The notes under the pieces are model-generated. The model was not told where the DNA came from. It did no database searches and saw only the letters and a list, made by a program, of their open reading frames with translations. Position numbers and translations under genes: made by a program. A DNA stretch of 64,000 bases, from contig JAJEKV010000059.1 in the NCBI GenBank assembly GCA_021234155.1, positions 6,123,215 to 6,187,214 on the forward strand, given 5' to 3'. Source of the DNA: Isoetes taiwanensis (taxonomy: Eukaryota; Streptophyta; Lycopodiopsida; Isoetales; Isoetaceae). Of this stretch, positions 19,763 to 32,519 are shown piece by piece (the first letter of the stretch is position 1; each line of letters opens with the position of its first letter).

Positions 19763-22700
19763 GTATTTACAAGAAAAGAAAGCTGCAACAGGCTACTAGA
19801 GAAACAGAAGAGGAGCATCAACAAAGATTGGACGAACTCGCACAATATCAACGCGAAATGAGAGCCCACCCATCTACATACAGAATAGCAAGGACGCTCG
19901 GGGTCACACAGGTAGAACGACACCACTGCGGCCCATTTAATAGGGAATGCATATACTGTAGGGCACTGTCATTCAAGGACGATGGTACAAATTGCTGCCA
20001 CGACGGACAAATCAAGTTGGAGCCTCTACAGCCAATGCCCCATCTAATTCAAAGATTACTGAACCACCAACACCCGAAAAGCACTAACTTTCACCAGCAC
20101 ATCAGGGCCTACAATAGTGCTCTTGCCTTTGCTTCCTTTGGCGCCAACATTGAACAATTTGGAGGACGGGGACCATACTGTTTCAAGATCCAAGGACAAA
20201 CCTACCATAGGGTTGGGCCAGCTTATGCCGATAATTCCGAGCCTGCAACATATTCCCAGCTTTACATTCTAGATGCGGACTATGCACATGAAGCACGAAC
20301 CCAAAATCCTCAAAATGTAAATTGCGATAGCGACCTTCTCAAAGAACTAGATGCCGAGCTACGCAATGTCAGTCCCTATGCATCAGCTCTCATGATGATG
20401 CACGAGGTAGAAGAACAGGCACAACGTTCAGGTGAAGGTGTGAAAGACATCAGGATGTACTTCAATGCTTCTCGAAACCTGGACCTTAGGAGATACAATC
20501 CAGCATGCTCAAACGAAGTTGCAGTAATATTTGTCAATGCAGACGGAGAGCCACCATTTGATAGGGACATCTGCATACATCAAAAGGGTGGCGGCCTCAA
20601 GAAGATCCCAATCACAAACCCAAATCTTGATCCCTTAGTTTACCCCATTCTCTTTCCCCTTGGTGACCAAGGCTGGAGCATAGGAATCAAGAAAGCGGAA
20701 ACATCTTCTACATCGACGTCTTCTAAGAAACATGAGCATGTGACTATGTTTCAATTCTACACCATCTCGCCAGCAAATAAGGAGGGAGATTGAACCCACC
20801 GCTTTATACCGCAAAGTTAACACAACAATTCATTGTTGACGGTACTCAAGAGTGGAAGCAAAACAATCTAAACCGATCAAACAAAATCAACCCGAAGTTA
20901 AGCAGTAGAGTTGTACCAAAGGTCTCATTGACTATATAGATCAAATTTTGGAAAGCAAAGAGGTTTAAGATCCCGCCCAAGTTGGTCATCCCGCCTTCTT
21001 CATACAATGGGAGCCCAAGAGCAATGCAACAAAACTACCAGATTCTATGGCCTTGATCCAAGATTTGGGAAAGTCAACCTCTTGTAACATTTACATCCAA
21101 CCCAAATTGGTAGAGATTACACACAACCTGCTACCGGACAACAAATGCGATGATAGGCCGATGAAGTTGTAATGCCAGATTTCACAAAGCTCAAAGAGTT
21201 CTTCCATGACCTATTCAAAATGATATCTTGGGCAAGGTGAAGGCACACACATACAAGATAGAGTTCCAAAAACCAGGCTTGCCACATTGCCATCTCCCTC
21301 ATGATTCTAACAACAAGAAGACAAGATCCGGAGATAAGCGAGGACATCGACAAAGATCAATGAAGCGCCGGTGATACCGTGCCCGTAAAACCGAACCCGC
21401 AAAGATCGCCAGGCATCAAGCATATGGTCCACGCCCCATCGCGGGCCCTCAACCCAAATGTTCCTTGTACGCAAAGCCAAGGAAGGCAGCCCAACCAAGG
21501 AATGCACAAAAGGATTTCAAAGCCATTTAATGACAATACCAAAGTCAACGCGAAATGGCTATCCGTCTGTACGAAGATCCGATATCGCCACTTCATGAGG
21601 GGCAACATGGCCTATTGACAACAGATGGGTAGTTCCCCACAATCAATGGCTGCTTGAAAAAGTGCACGCACATATCAATGTTGAGCGTTGTTTCAGTCGG
21701 TAAGAATGGAAGTATATCTATAAGTACATCCACAAAGGGCAACGACGCATCCATCAAGATCACCTAAGAACCAATGGGGAATCCACATCCACATTCAATT
21801 GGGACCCGAGGTAGCGGTATATCTTGACACGCAGATAACGCCTCTAAGAATTGAAGCCATGTGGAGGCTATACGGATTCAAGATGCATGGCAACTCCCAC
21901 ACGTACCGACACCTCGCCACCAATCCTACCAAACAACCAAGTTGTCTATTATCGGAAGGCCGCAAAGACAAGCCATCGAAATGCAAAAATGCAAAAGCAA
22001 ACAATGTTGGCGATGGTTTCCAACTCAACAAGGGGACGACCCAACGCATTATTGAATATACTTACCCGTAAATCCCCAAAGACTATATACATTCAATAGA
22101 TACGGGCGATCCGGAAAAAAGAGGGAGCGGAAGTTCAAGCTCATCACACGGATGTACAACGTGAGCCCTAAGGGATTCGGTGGATCGCCTTTTATCCGTC
22201 TCCTATTGTTAAGATATCAAGGGCGCAACCAGACATGCGCCTTGGTAATGGAAAAACTATGTTCAACATTCAAGGAAAGCCGCCAAAGAGCTCGGCTTAT
22301 TGGAAGACGATCTTTGAATGGGAGAAAGACGCAAGCGTCTTCGAGATATAATCCGGCCTACGCCCGGATATTCGCATTCATTTGCCTCATACAATGACCC
22401 CCAAGATCCAATGCGCTATGGGACCTCTTCAAGGACAACCCTACGTACCAGCGCATTTTTCACCGGCGGGCTTATTTATAACCATGCACCGGGCGACATC
22501 GGCGTCCTCTTCAAATGAGCGGTACGCACAACTTGGACGGGCTGCGAAACCGCGGATAGACATTCTTAGCCAATCTCCCAAATGAACCCACCTTCGATGC
22601 GTAAAAGGAGTTGAAAGAAGGGCAGAAAACTACGGAAAGCTCAACAGGGGGCAAACACATAGCCGACATTATCCTCGATGCAATCAGCCAACATCGAAGC

Positions 22701-24010
22701 CCATGTATCCAATGTGGACGGCCCAGAGGCACGTGCAAGACATTCCTCTTCAATAGTCCGGATCAGCATACTAAGAGGGGATGCGCTGCGTGGAGTATCA
22801 GCGGTAGACAGGCATTGCCAGCCTCAAGGGAGCACAAACAGTTCATTCGACGCCTGCTACCACTCAACCTCACACAAGAGGTAATCTCAAGACCACGCTA
22901 ACAAGCCAACAAGCGTAGGTACTTAGAAAGCAAGCATCATGGTATATGGGATGAAATGGAGATGACACATAACGCTAGCTAATCAACGCCATCTACGGTT
23001 CTACGCCAGATACATTTATCGCCGCTTGGGGAATGATAATGCTCACCCAATCCATTTTCGACAACAATCACCGCGATCAAGCCGCAAAAAAGACAAATCA
23101 TCCTCGGCAACAAAAGAAACCTCGCTAGGATTAATTTCAAAACCCACAAGTTTGACACAAACATACCCAAAAAAGACGGAAAGCAAATCTTCTCAAATTG
23201 GTTTTAATTTGAATGGGGAATCCATCGAACAATGAGTCGACTTATCAAGACTTGGTTGAGATACCCGAAGAATGCGCGGGTAGAAGACGACTTGATTGAC
23301 AAAGATCTTCTAAGGAAATACCGTAGGCTTAATGTGCATCTCATCGGTGATGACAAGGCCATCTTGACTACAAAGACGAAGACATCGAGAATCAACGATA
23401 AGGTCCTTCTAAGGTTGAATGAACAACCCATATCGCACGAAGTATAGATTAATATTGCGTATAGCTTAAGATGCTACAAGCGATTTCCAATTGAGTTCAT
23501 CAACCACTGACTCTTCGCATGCCACCGCATAAGTTAACATCAAGGACTATGTACATCATCATCCCACTTTCAGAAACATGAACCCGAAGGCCGGTTCCTG
23601 CAATGGGTGAATCTGCCTCCGTGTAATCAAAGCGCACCCAAGAATTATAGATGCAGAAATAATCACTGGCACCTATAAAGTGAACACGTGTCCTCATGCT
23701 ACCAAGGATAACACTGGAGCCATCATATAACGACTCTCCTCCCCTTCAAGCGAAGGTAGTCTCGTGACTTGCATTCGATGATCATAAACAAGTCGCAAGG
23801 ACAGTCAATGACCTCCGTTGGCATCTACCTACCAACTCAAGTATTCGCACACGACCAGCTCTTATGTCGCATTCTCAAGGTGCACCACACAACACGGAGT
23901 GAAGGTATACATTCAAGAAACTCAAGACAAGGAGCGCTGCTAAAAACAAAAGGAGGTTCTCACTCCAAATGTAGTCTACAAAGAAATACTACGTGATGAA
24001 ATAGCCCCTA
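19763..24010 (+). pseudogene. Helitron Rep-helicase, main segment, frameshifted
   Basis: This replication initiator and PIF1-type helicase drives Helitron rolling-circle transposition. Its first part is open to 20793 and holds the Cys/His-rich GPFNRECIYCRALSF and the Helitron-like N domain ending NLDPLVYPILFPLGDQGW. Beyond that it shifts frame repeatedly but keeps order: the HUH motif as EFQKPGLPHCHL at 21261-21296; HMVHAPSRALNPNVPC at 21419-21466; the catalytic double-Tyr motif as KYIYKYIHKG at 21710-21739; EAMWRLYGFKMHGNSHT near 21855-21904; a Walker A remnant GTCKTFLFN near 22730-22756 with Cys for Gly; and the C-terminal INKSQGQSM and GIYLPTQVFAHDQL near 23780-23860, ending NVVYKEILRDE near 24000. 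With the segment at 7709 the original protein was roughly 1,450 residues. Many frameshifts and stops show it is dead. Confidence 0.92.
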
Positions 24011-24181
24011 GTTCTATAGATTTCTTACATCAGACTAATACCCAAAGAACACCGGGCACTATAACTATGTTTGAAATTTTTTATTCCAATAATAAAGCTT
24101 ACTACACACATTTCTTATTGCAATAAAACATTTACAAACTTCAACAAATGCTCAAAGAACGGGCCAAGCAATCGCTACTAG

Positions 24182-26220
24182 TCTTACACATATAATTCGG
24201 GCTTTGTTATTTTTCATTTTGTTCCGGGCTTAATTTTTCAATGCACTATTTCTTCATTTATCCGACACGCGTCCTCGAAAATCTACTCCATCGATGGTGT
24301 TTTTCGTGATTGCAGCTCCTACCAAGAAGAAAAATTGAGATTGAAGGGCTCACCTAAAGCCCCCGTTGTCGTGATTGCTTTACTCGCGATACTTGGGCCC
24401 CTAGTCAGCTTTGTGGCACTTCCAAGCAAGAAAAAGTGAGTTTCAAGCCACCTTTTATGGCGCTTCCAAGCAAGAAGAAGTGAGCTCCAAGCCGTGTTCA
24501 TCCTCAGACAGCAGGAGCAGCATCGGGCATTCAATCTTTCTTTGCTTTATGTTTACTTTTTTTTTTGGATTTAGGTTAGTGTAATGGATGGCAAAAAAAT
24601 GGATGTTCTGCAGGGCCATCAAGGTAAGAAATTAGTGCTGGAATGCGATGGCAACTAAAGTGGATGCATTAAGCAGGCAAACAAGGAAGAAAATTATGGC
24701 AAGGAAGCAATGGCGGATTTCCGCGAAATTGCATCCTCTCAATCGATTTGTTTTCGCATCCTAAGACGACCTACCATTGCTACTAAATGGAAATAGGGTT
24801 CGCTTTATTCCGCTTTGACCTGGGTCATGCGTTAGGGTTAGGGTTCTTCAAGCTCGTCGTCACCTTATCACTCCTTCGCTTCCGGTCAGGCGCCAGCGCA
24901 TTCTCGACACAACGTTTCAAGCACAATTCTTCATTCTTTCACTCAACTACTGGTTCTTCATTCTTACATAAACTCGGCTCTGGATTCACTTAAAAGTTTA
25001 TTTTGTTAACTGAAGCCTCGCTTTGCCGTATCTTCGTTTCAAAACTCATTCTGCCAAGATCCGGCCGGCGGTTTCAGATCCCACTTCTCAACCGTTTTCG
25101 CTAAGATTTGACTCTCGCTTCTGCTTCAGATCCGACTGTAGTTTGTTTCTGCCAAGATCCTTCGAACTTTGTTTTTGCCTCCCCTATTTTTATTTTGTAG
25201 GGGAACGTCCTCCATTCCCGACTCGCGGTCCCGGTTTTGCAGGCGACCTGCTCTGGGCTAAGGCTATAGAGAAATTGCAATAAGGGAATGTAGAAAGATA
25301 GAGAAATTGCAAAAAATGATTCATTGTGGAAGAGCTAAGCATGAAGCATCAGACGCCATATGCTTTAATACGCTTTAATACTGCTTTAATACTGGTTGAC
25401 GAGTCTATTCCTTGAGAGGCTGAAGCACTATGCCAAACCTTGGAGTGTTTCTGTCCGTTGAAACAACTAGGTGATGATAGACTCCCTCATCTTGCACTTT
25501 TGAGTCCACTGCAAACTAGCTTGGGCTGGTATAAGCAATTAACCAAATCATTAAAGCAATGGGGGATGGACCACATACCTGCGATTGGTAATAGATAGAT
25601 ATCATGTTACACACAATATTATTCTTGAGCTAGGTAAAAGTATAAATTTGGGATTAAACTTTTTCGAAATGTTGGATAGGCATACGCCTCTTTATTCCTT
25701 TTACCTATACCGCATACAAAGCTCCTCGTCATAAGTATGCAAGTACAAAATTTGCTATACTATATAACGAAGATTCGCAAAAATACTATAAGATTTCGCT
25801 GCACTATATGGTGTTGATTTCGCATCGCAAAATACATATAATTATGAAGGCTCGCCGCCTCTACGTCACCCCCTCGCGGTGAATATGCACCCAAAACCAA
25901 GGGGTTTAAGGGATTTTAATTTAAATGTGTTGGGACCCAATGGTTAAAGCTTAACAACGCCTACCGGGTAGCTATGTTTAATTGTTAATGTCAATGGTCA
26001 GTGGGTTGTTATGTTGGTTGTTATGTGTTGGGGATTTAATTTCATATGTTGGATGTTAATGGTTTGTGTTGCAAAACAATTTGGTCTCTTCTGTGGCCTT
26101 AGTGGATTTTCCCCACCTATGACAAAACTTTAGTAATTCAAACCGAAAACCAGAATTCATTTGAGGCTTATCACCCGAAGCTTTTTGAATTTGATCACAC
26201 AAAAACAAATAGAACATAGT
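24182..26220. other. Anonymous DNA after the Helitron
   Basis: No gene recognised. A repeated phrase (GCGCTTCCAAGCAAGAAGAAGTGAG) occurs at about 24409 and 24460, and GTTAGGGTTAGGGTT at 24832-24846. The stretch 24780-25280 is less AT-rich with open frames but no similarity. Confidence 0.3.
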
Positions 26221-26228
26221 ATATGGTG

Positions 26229-26469
26229 GTTGCAATATCAATTTGTGTAGTACCTCATCCTTATTTGATAAAAGATATAGCTGATGTGGTTTGGCAAGAT
26301 ATACACTACTACATTCGCAGGCAAGGATGCATCAGTTCAAGTCCCTATTTGTTTTTAAACATCAAATTTGAAGCTTCACCATCTACCTGGTTGCAATATC
26401 AATTCCTATGGTCCTATGGTATCTCATCCTATTTGTCAAACATATAGGTATAGTTTTGACAAGATATAC
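26229..26469 (+). repeat. Imperfect direct repeat, two copies of about 78 bp
   Basis: Copies at 26229-26304 and 26390-26469 share TTGCAATATCAATT, ACCTCATCC/ATCTCATCC, ATTTG and CAAGATATAC in the same order, separated by about 85 bp. Confidence 0.55.
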
Positions 26470-27580
26470 GCGACCATGGTTTTGCAAGAAGCCCCATATT
26501 CCCAAAGTTGCTATTCATCACGCGGTTTGTTCCATCAAGACTTTCTTATGTTTGTTCCTATGAACTTTCTTATGTTTAATTTCACCAATATTTTTCTATA
26601 TTAAGATATACAATATTCATATTATTTCTAGGTTCATATAATTCAAATTTTTTAATACAACAACTAACACATAACTACTTCATTAACATACTCAACTTAA
26701 ACCATTGCATCTAACCATTTTAAATACAATCCCCTAAACTTCTTTGGTTTAGTGCATATTCACACGGAGGGTTACGAGGGCAGCCAGGGCCCTGCAAAAC
26801 TTACAATACATGTACAAAAATTAACACCAAGTACATTCCCTCAAATCTATGTAAGCATTTTTATAAACCTCAATATACCGCGGTACAAAAACTTGTATTG
26901 TGCATTACCCCATAAATCCAGATCACATGTATGGTCCGTGATCAGCGAATAAAGGGCAAATATGCCCATCCTAATGCCTCTCAAGGTCTCGGGCAACCCC
27001 CGTAATGGTAGTTATGTGTTGGTTGTTGTATTAAAAAAAATTTTGGACCCTTCGGGCCCTTAGGGAAATAATGAGATGGCACCATTGAAAAAAGATGGTA
27101 TTTTTCATTTTCGATGGGAGCCCCAACCTTGAACTACTGACGAATGCCACGATGTACATTAAACAAGATTTATCATGCACCTAAAAGCAACACCATCCTA
27201 GTCCTATAACAGTTCTGAGTTTGTGATTTGTAACATTACCAATCAATGGCAATGGTAACTCCAATGGTATTCTTGTTTTGCAAGCTTTGATGCCTTGTCG
27301 GCATGCAAACCTAGCCTGATAACATAACTTTCAAGTATAAGTGATGCCTGCAGTTGAAAGTTCAGCATCGAAAACAGTGAACATAGAATTCAAAAAATAT
27401 GAGCTGTGTTGCAAACAAAAAAGGATAAGCCATCTCATCCATGGGCATGTCATGAGCAATATACAGATGTAATGGCAACACAAAGTAGGTAAGTAAGATT
27501 ATGCACATGCAGAGAAGAATTTTTATCAGATATGCAAATAAGAACAAAACGTGGTCGAATTAACGTTTTTTTTATGTATG
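26470..27580. other. Anonymous AT-rich DNA
   Basis: No recognised gene or structured repeat. Confidence 0.3.
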
Positions 27581-27690
27581 GGGGAAGGGCACTTGGGACC
27601 CCTTTCCCGTGATCTGCGGGGTCTCAAGAATCGGCGGTTGAAGCGATCATCTAATTCAATCTTCGCAAAGGGGACCAAGTGCCCTTCCCT
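27581..27690. mobile_element. MITE-like inverted repeat element, about 110 bp
   Basis: GGGGAAGGGCACTTGGGACC at 27581 is mirrored by the complement ending GGACCAAGTGCCCTTCCCT at 27690. The arms are about 25 bp with one or two mismatches and the interior is about 58 bp. No clear target duplication and no coding. It could be a miniature inverted-repeat transposon or an inverted duplication. Confidence 0.55.
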
Positions 27691-28551
27691 CAGAATATAA
27701 AAACATGGTAGATTTTTTTCCCCCTTTCCCCTATCGCTCGCGATGGCAGTTCTATCGAGTTTTCCTTGATGCCTTCAACTAGAGTTGAGTTTTGCTTCAA
27801 ACTTATTTTCTGCATGCAAATGGCAAGTCCCTAGGTAGGTTTCTTGCATTTTGGTGCCTACAAGCCTTTTATGTTCTGATTTATTTATTTTTTGCAGATG
27901 GTTGTGCTTTTAGCGAAGCAGAGATGGGATTTTTTTCCAGGAGCAGCGACTTTAGTACTCTATTTTTCTCAACTCGAATTCTTGATGCTTTGAACTTGTT
28001 TTCACAATTCCCAAGAAGTGGTTTCCTTAAACATGCTTTACGCAAATGGCAAAGTCTTTCTCGCATTTTTCGCGGGTCTTTGATGTTCCTGATCTCGGCG
28101 TTATTTTGTTTGCGATGATTGTGGTTTTTGGTAGAGCAGAATTTTTCCTTACGAGCAAAATGGTTCTGGGCTATTTTGTTTTGGGTAATTATTGAAGTAG
28201 CAAAAGGGAAGTTCCATTGAAGTTTAGTTTTAGTCTTCACGGCCAGCTTTTATTTATCTGGAAGCTTGTGTCGTCATAACTCGATCTATAATCTATGGAT
28301 CTCAGATTTCTATGAGTTAGATTTTGAGTTTAGTCATTCTGCCATCCCAGATTTTGTTATCGCGGGAATGTTATGAGCCTTTTGCTTTAGGTTTTGTATG
28401 TTAACAATTTATCGCCTCTACCCGAAATGCGATTCAAAATGCCGACATTTTGTCTCTCTTCATGTGTGAAATGAGCATCACATCCAGGCATCTATGATCG
28501 AGTCTTTGAATCTATGAAAAACTATGTAAAACTATAAGATTTGACAATGGC
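27691..28551. other. Unassigned DNA with an open frame at 27792-28118
   Basis: A 108-codon plus-strand frame rich in Phe and Leu is present; it has no recognised domain. It ends at the LINE poly(A) junction region. Confidence 0.3.
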
Positions 28552-29022
28552 TTTTTTTTTTTTTTTATGGATAAAAAATTTTATTTGATACTAAGAAAAT
28601 ATTATATGACTATATAGCGAATAGGCACCCTCCTGCACAAGTTTGAAGAGGGGATAGCTACAGAGTCAACCTTCAAAGTGATAGCTTTGCGACTTTCCAC
28701 CAGTTTAGGTGCTTTTGCAGACTATCATCTCATCCCAAATTCTAGTTGTATGAATATTGATCCCCACAGGGATCCCTAGAAGCTTGGAATACTGGAATTA
28801 TTTTCCATGGAAGACATTGAAGACAGTTAAGGTGTGTCTTCCCCCACCCATTGCACAAAGCATTTCTTCTAGCTAATGAAGCACCGTGATGCCAAGGAGA
28901 ATGTATGGAGCAGTTGACTTGCACTCTTTAAATTATTTTCCTTTGCTAGTAAGAATAGGAAAGAGTCATTTGCACACTAATTGCAGACTCACTGGGAGCC
29001 ATCCCACATCTGTAGGTCCCTA

Positions 29023-29590
29023 TTAAGCCTTATTTTTGTGGTTGACAGCCATAGAAAAACGCTCACGCCACACAATATGGATAGAATGGTACTGTGCACC
29101 ACTGATGCCTTCTGCACTTTTCAAAACAGAGGAGGATTCCCCGTGGACTAAAATAGATGCACATGTAGAGTGCGATAACTTTTTAACATTATTTGTGAAG
29201 GCTTCACCACCTCCCAGCTTTAACAACATTTTATTCAAGAAGCTCCATCTGATACTATCATATGCCTTAGTGGAATCTAGTTTGATCTAAGCCACTTCTT
29301 GTTTTATTTTTCGCGCCCAGTACAAACCTTCAAAAGTGGCAACTACGTTATTTAGGATACTCCTCCAAGGGAGAAACACTGATTGTGCAGTAGAAATATT
29401 CGATGCCAATAAAGGTTTTATTTTTTCTGCCAAAACCTTTGCTATAATTTTGTAGAATGCGGACAAAAGTGTGATGGGACGCCAATCATTGATGGTGCAT
29501 GGATCTTTACTTTTAGGGATTAAAGAGATACAACCTCTATTTAATTTTGCATCCAAGTTATCAGCTTGTGTAAAATTAATGTATTGGGAA
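29023..29590 (-). pseudogene. LINE C reverse transcriptase core
   Basis: RT blocks in order: GCISLIPKSKDPCTINDWRP, ITLLSAFYKIIAKVLAEKIKP, then after an in-frame stop near 29288 KLDSTKAYDSIRWSFL (the first catalytic Asp block), then VKKLSHSTCASILVHGESSS. Downstream the GVRQG-PLSP block is degraded and the YxDD box is not found. Related sequence may continue to 28742. Not functional. Confidence 0.85.
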
Positions 29591-30255
29591 TGGAATCGAT
29601 TGACATTCAGCTACTAAGTGGGGTCCCGACGGCCAGAGTTTCCGAGTCGGGTCACCCAAGAACCGGAATGCCGGGACCAGCTTTTTATTTTTGGCGGCTT
29701 TACAAAGAGATCCTCCGCCAATCGTTTTACCCGAAGATCTTTGTAACACCAAAGAACGTGACCGGTTTTAGAAACGTGAAGTTTTACCCGCAAAGATCCA
29801 AAGATTTTTTAGATACGAGTTTAATTTGAGTTTTAGAAAGGATATAGTTTACCTTCAAGATCCACAAATGATGATGCAGCAAGAGACATGCTACCGTGAA
29901 GTAGCCGCGAAGTAGAGAGCAATATCGTAAACTCTATTTCCGGGGATGACCTATCTCGTCAGCCGGATTTCCAGCCTTACTTTAGCTTCAATCGATCGAT
30001 GAAGAAAATCAGATACCGCTAGAAGCCCAGCTTGAAGAGGAATTTCTATGAACAATCCAAAGACCAAAAAACATGGTTTTACAAGAACAATGTCAGAAAA
30101 CGTTGCCAAACAACGCCTACGAATCTCGCTTTCTAGATCTCTGCTTTTACAAAGAACTCGCTAAGATCCTGGAAGTACAAAGAAGCCAAAACCTAAAAAT
30201 GAAGTGCTAAGGCTTTAACTCTAAAGAAAACCCTAGAAAGACCTAAGGCGTACAC
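29591..30255. other. Insert 1 within LINE C
   Basis: About 665 bp with different composition interrupts LINE sequence between the linker and the RT. It starts with a segment around GGGGTCCCGACGGCCAGAG and contains many GATCC/AAAGATC words. No gene recognised; probably another mobile element. Confidence 0.45.
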
Positions 30256-31092
30256 GCTTAATGGGTCAGACTGACTTCCATTCGGGCCAGAGGTTGAAAG
30301 GATGCCTTCTTTTGTCCATTCCCGGTAATGTTGAAAAACTTCAATTGGTATTCCATCCATCCTTGGACATTTTCCTTTGTCTAATGAGAGGATTGCCTAG
30401 TGCAACTATTTTAATAATAGTTGTTGATCCAATACCTGTTGTTATTCATGTCCTATCATTGGTTGTACCTTTGATGTCACTAGGTATTTTCAAAAATATC
30501 CTGATATGGCATGGTTTTTCCCTCGAAGAACTTTTTAAAATAGTCATGTAGGAAACATTTTAAGTCGTCTGACTTGCTCAAAATTGACCCGTCTTCTAAC
30601 TTGATATTAGATAGCGCCTGGACCACTTTGCTTTATCGCCTTAAAAGGAATCTTGAGATTTGTCCGTGATGCTTTCAGTTTCATGTTAAGCCCGGGACTT
30701 GTTTCTATTTTCTATTACTGGAATCTCCTTTTTGTTTTTTATTTTATCAAGTAACCTCTTCTCTTCCTTTCCATCATTGGCCCCCCCTACTCTCAATACT
30801 GCAAGTTGTATACAACTTGTCCAAATCACCCCTTTCTTCTTGTGCTTTTGCCCTGCCAAATAACTTTGCAAAGTTCTTTATGTTTGCTAATGCAACGGTG
30901 AGGGCTTTCATGCCAGTGTTGGATCTAAATGTAACATGCCACAATTCTTTGCATTTGTCCTCAAATTTGGGTCCTCCAAGTGTCTAATGTTTACCTTAAA
31001 GACTGTTTTTTAAGTCTTTTTGTTTAGTTTCCTGACCTGATATCACTTGAGGGTTATGATCAGATATTACGTTCTCAATCACATTTGATCTG

Positions 31093-31119
31093 TATAGGTT
31101 AGGAAGGAAGGAAGGAAGG
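31093..31119 (+). repeat. (GGAA)n microsatellite
   Basis: Six to seven GGAA units at the edge of insert 2 of LINE C, a position compatible with the 3' tail of an inserted retroelement. Confidence 0.7.
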
Positions 31120-31870
31120 AAGAAATTTTAATGTCTACTAACCCACCCAAGCTATGGAACCGTAATGAAACAAAGGGGCATAAGCCCTAACAGAACAGAG
31201 GGCCGAAGCCCAAAAATGTAACATGGGGCCCAAGCCTCATACCGGGCATAAAATAAAGGAAACAACCAATCCAAAACAGTGGAGCCCGTGGCTGGCGCTG
31301 TAGCCATTCAGGATCACCGCCAACGATCCCTAATGATACCGCCTCCCTATACACTCCCATTTCGCTAGTAGGCGAGCTCGCGACCGACATAGCGCTCTTT
31401 CTTTCCGCCGCAAAGTCGGCCGGGTCAAATCTTCCCCATCGTAGAAGGTGGTTCCCTTCAAATGATCACATGCCGTAAGATGCGCCCGAAAGAGCATCCC
31501 CGAAAAGGCATCTCAAGAGATGATCAAGGCCGGGCCGTACGTACCCAACCCGCCGTCGAAAAGGATGCCTACAGTATGCATCACCGACCGAAAAAGAGGC
31601 AGCCTCATCTCAGAAAGGTGCGCAGTTACTCCGCCTGCACTCCAATACGCTAAAGGTCGTGGTCGATGCATGTTCTCGCGGGCCCTACTCAAACTCGTGG
31701 CTGACCTCTCAAGATGGGCAAGTGGGTAACAAATCCTCAAGTGGGAGGCTATGCGCATTGAGACGGCTTCATCGCCCCGTGACAGCACTAGGCAAGAGCC
31801 ATGCATTCACATAACAACCGCTACCGTGTTCGCATAACCCCTACCTTGTCCTACCCATCCATTAGACCAA
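31120..31870. other. Insert 2 within LINE C, GC-rich
   Basis: About 750 bp of GC-rich sequence containing GGGGCATAAGCCCTAACAGA and GGGCCGAAGCCC words, quite unlike the flanking LINE. It may be the 3' end of another LINE. Confidence 0.45.
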
Positions 31871-32519
31871 GTGAATTCCAGCATGTCCCCTAGGCTATGT
31901 TCATTCGCCGTGTTTAACCCATCGGGTCTTCTCAAAACCACTTCACAATTTCCGTTGCTCTCTTTCATCATCCGCTACCTCACCATGTTAAGTTCCAAGC
32001 ATAACCATGCCTTCAAAACCACTCACAATTTCCGAAGTTGCCCCTCTTCTATCATCCGCTACCTCTACCATGTTAAAGTCTCCAAGCATTACCATGCTAC
32101 CTGATTACCCAATTTTTGTGTCTGATGATTGCCCATAGTGCACCTCTTCCCCTAGGGTTGTTATGGGATAGAGGTTTACGATCCCCTGTTTTGTTATTTT
32201 GTTGCCAAATGGTAATTGGCCACCTGTCTACTCCATAGAGGTAGTTACCTTGACTGAGTTCTTCCACGCAATCAATGTACCAGCATTAGAACTTTAGGCA
32301 ATTCCAACGTATACATTGGCCTAGTAATTTCAACAACTTGCCAATTTCGTCTTGCTTACATTTGTGTTCCTATAGACACACAATATCTGAATCATTCTCT
32401 TTAGGGCTGTTGCAAGCCTATTACATTCAAGTTTTGAGGATTTCACCCCTCTGATATTCCAACTCGTGATTTTAACATACATATCTTGGAGCTTGAAAAA
32501 TGATCCTTTCCCTCCACGT

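Larger units (their letters stand above)
7174..24181 (+). mobile_element. Helitron, decayed, with a nested transposon
   Basis: The Rep-helicase reading frame is on the plus strand, interrupted by an 11.86-kb element, so the Helitron itself is about 5.1 kb. The proposed 5' end TCTACACCAAATATACTAAA at 7174 resembles plant Helitron 5' ends (TCTMTAYTA...). The proposed 3' end is CTAG at 24178-24181 followed by T, preceded by GGGCCAAGCAATCG. I did not find a convincing terminal hairpin, and the base before the TC is G, not the expected A, so the limits are tentative while the Helitron identity is secure from the protein. Confidence 0.6.

Noticed and set aside
20635-21608. Minus-strand frames inside the Helitron helicase
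   Set aside because: They are shadows of the plus-strand Rep-helicase motifs.
24832-24846. GTTAGGGTTAGGGTT as an interstitial telomere repeat
   Set aside because: Only two units and of TTAGGG type, while most plants use TTTAGGG; too short to mean more than chance.
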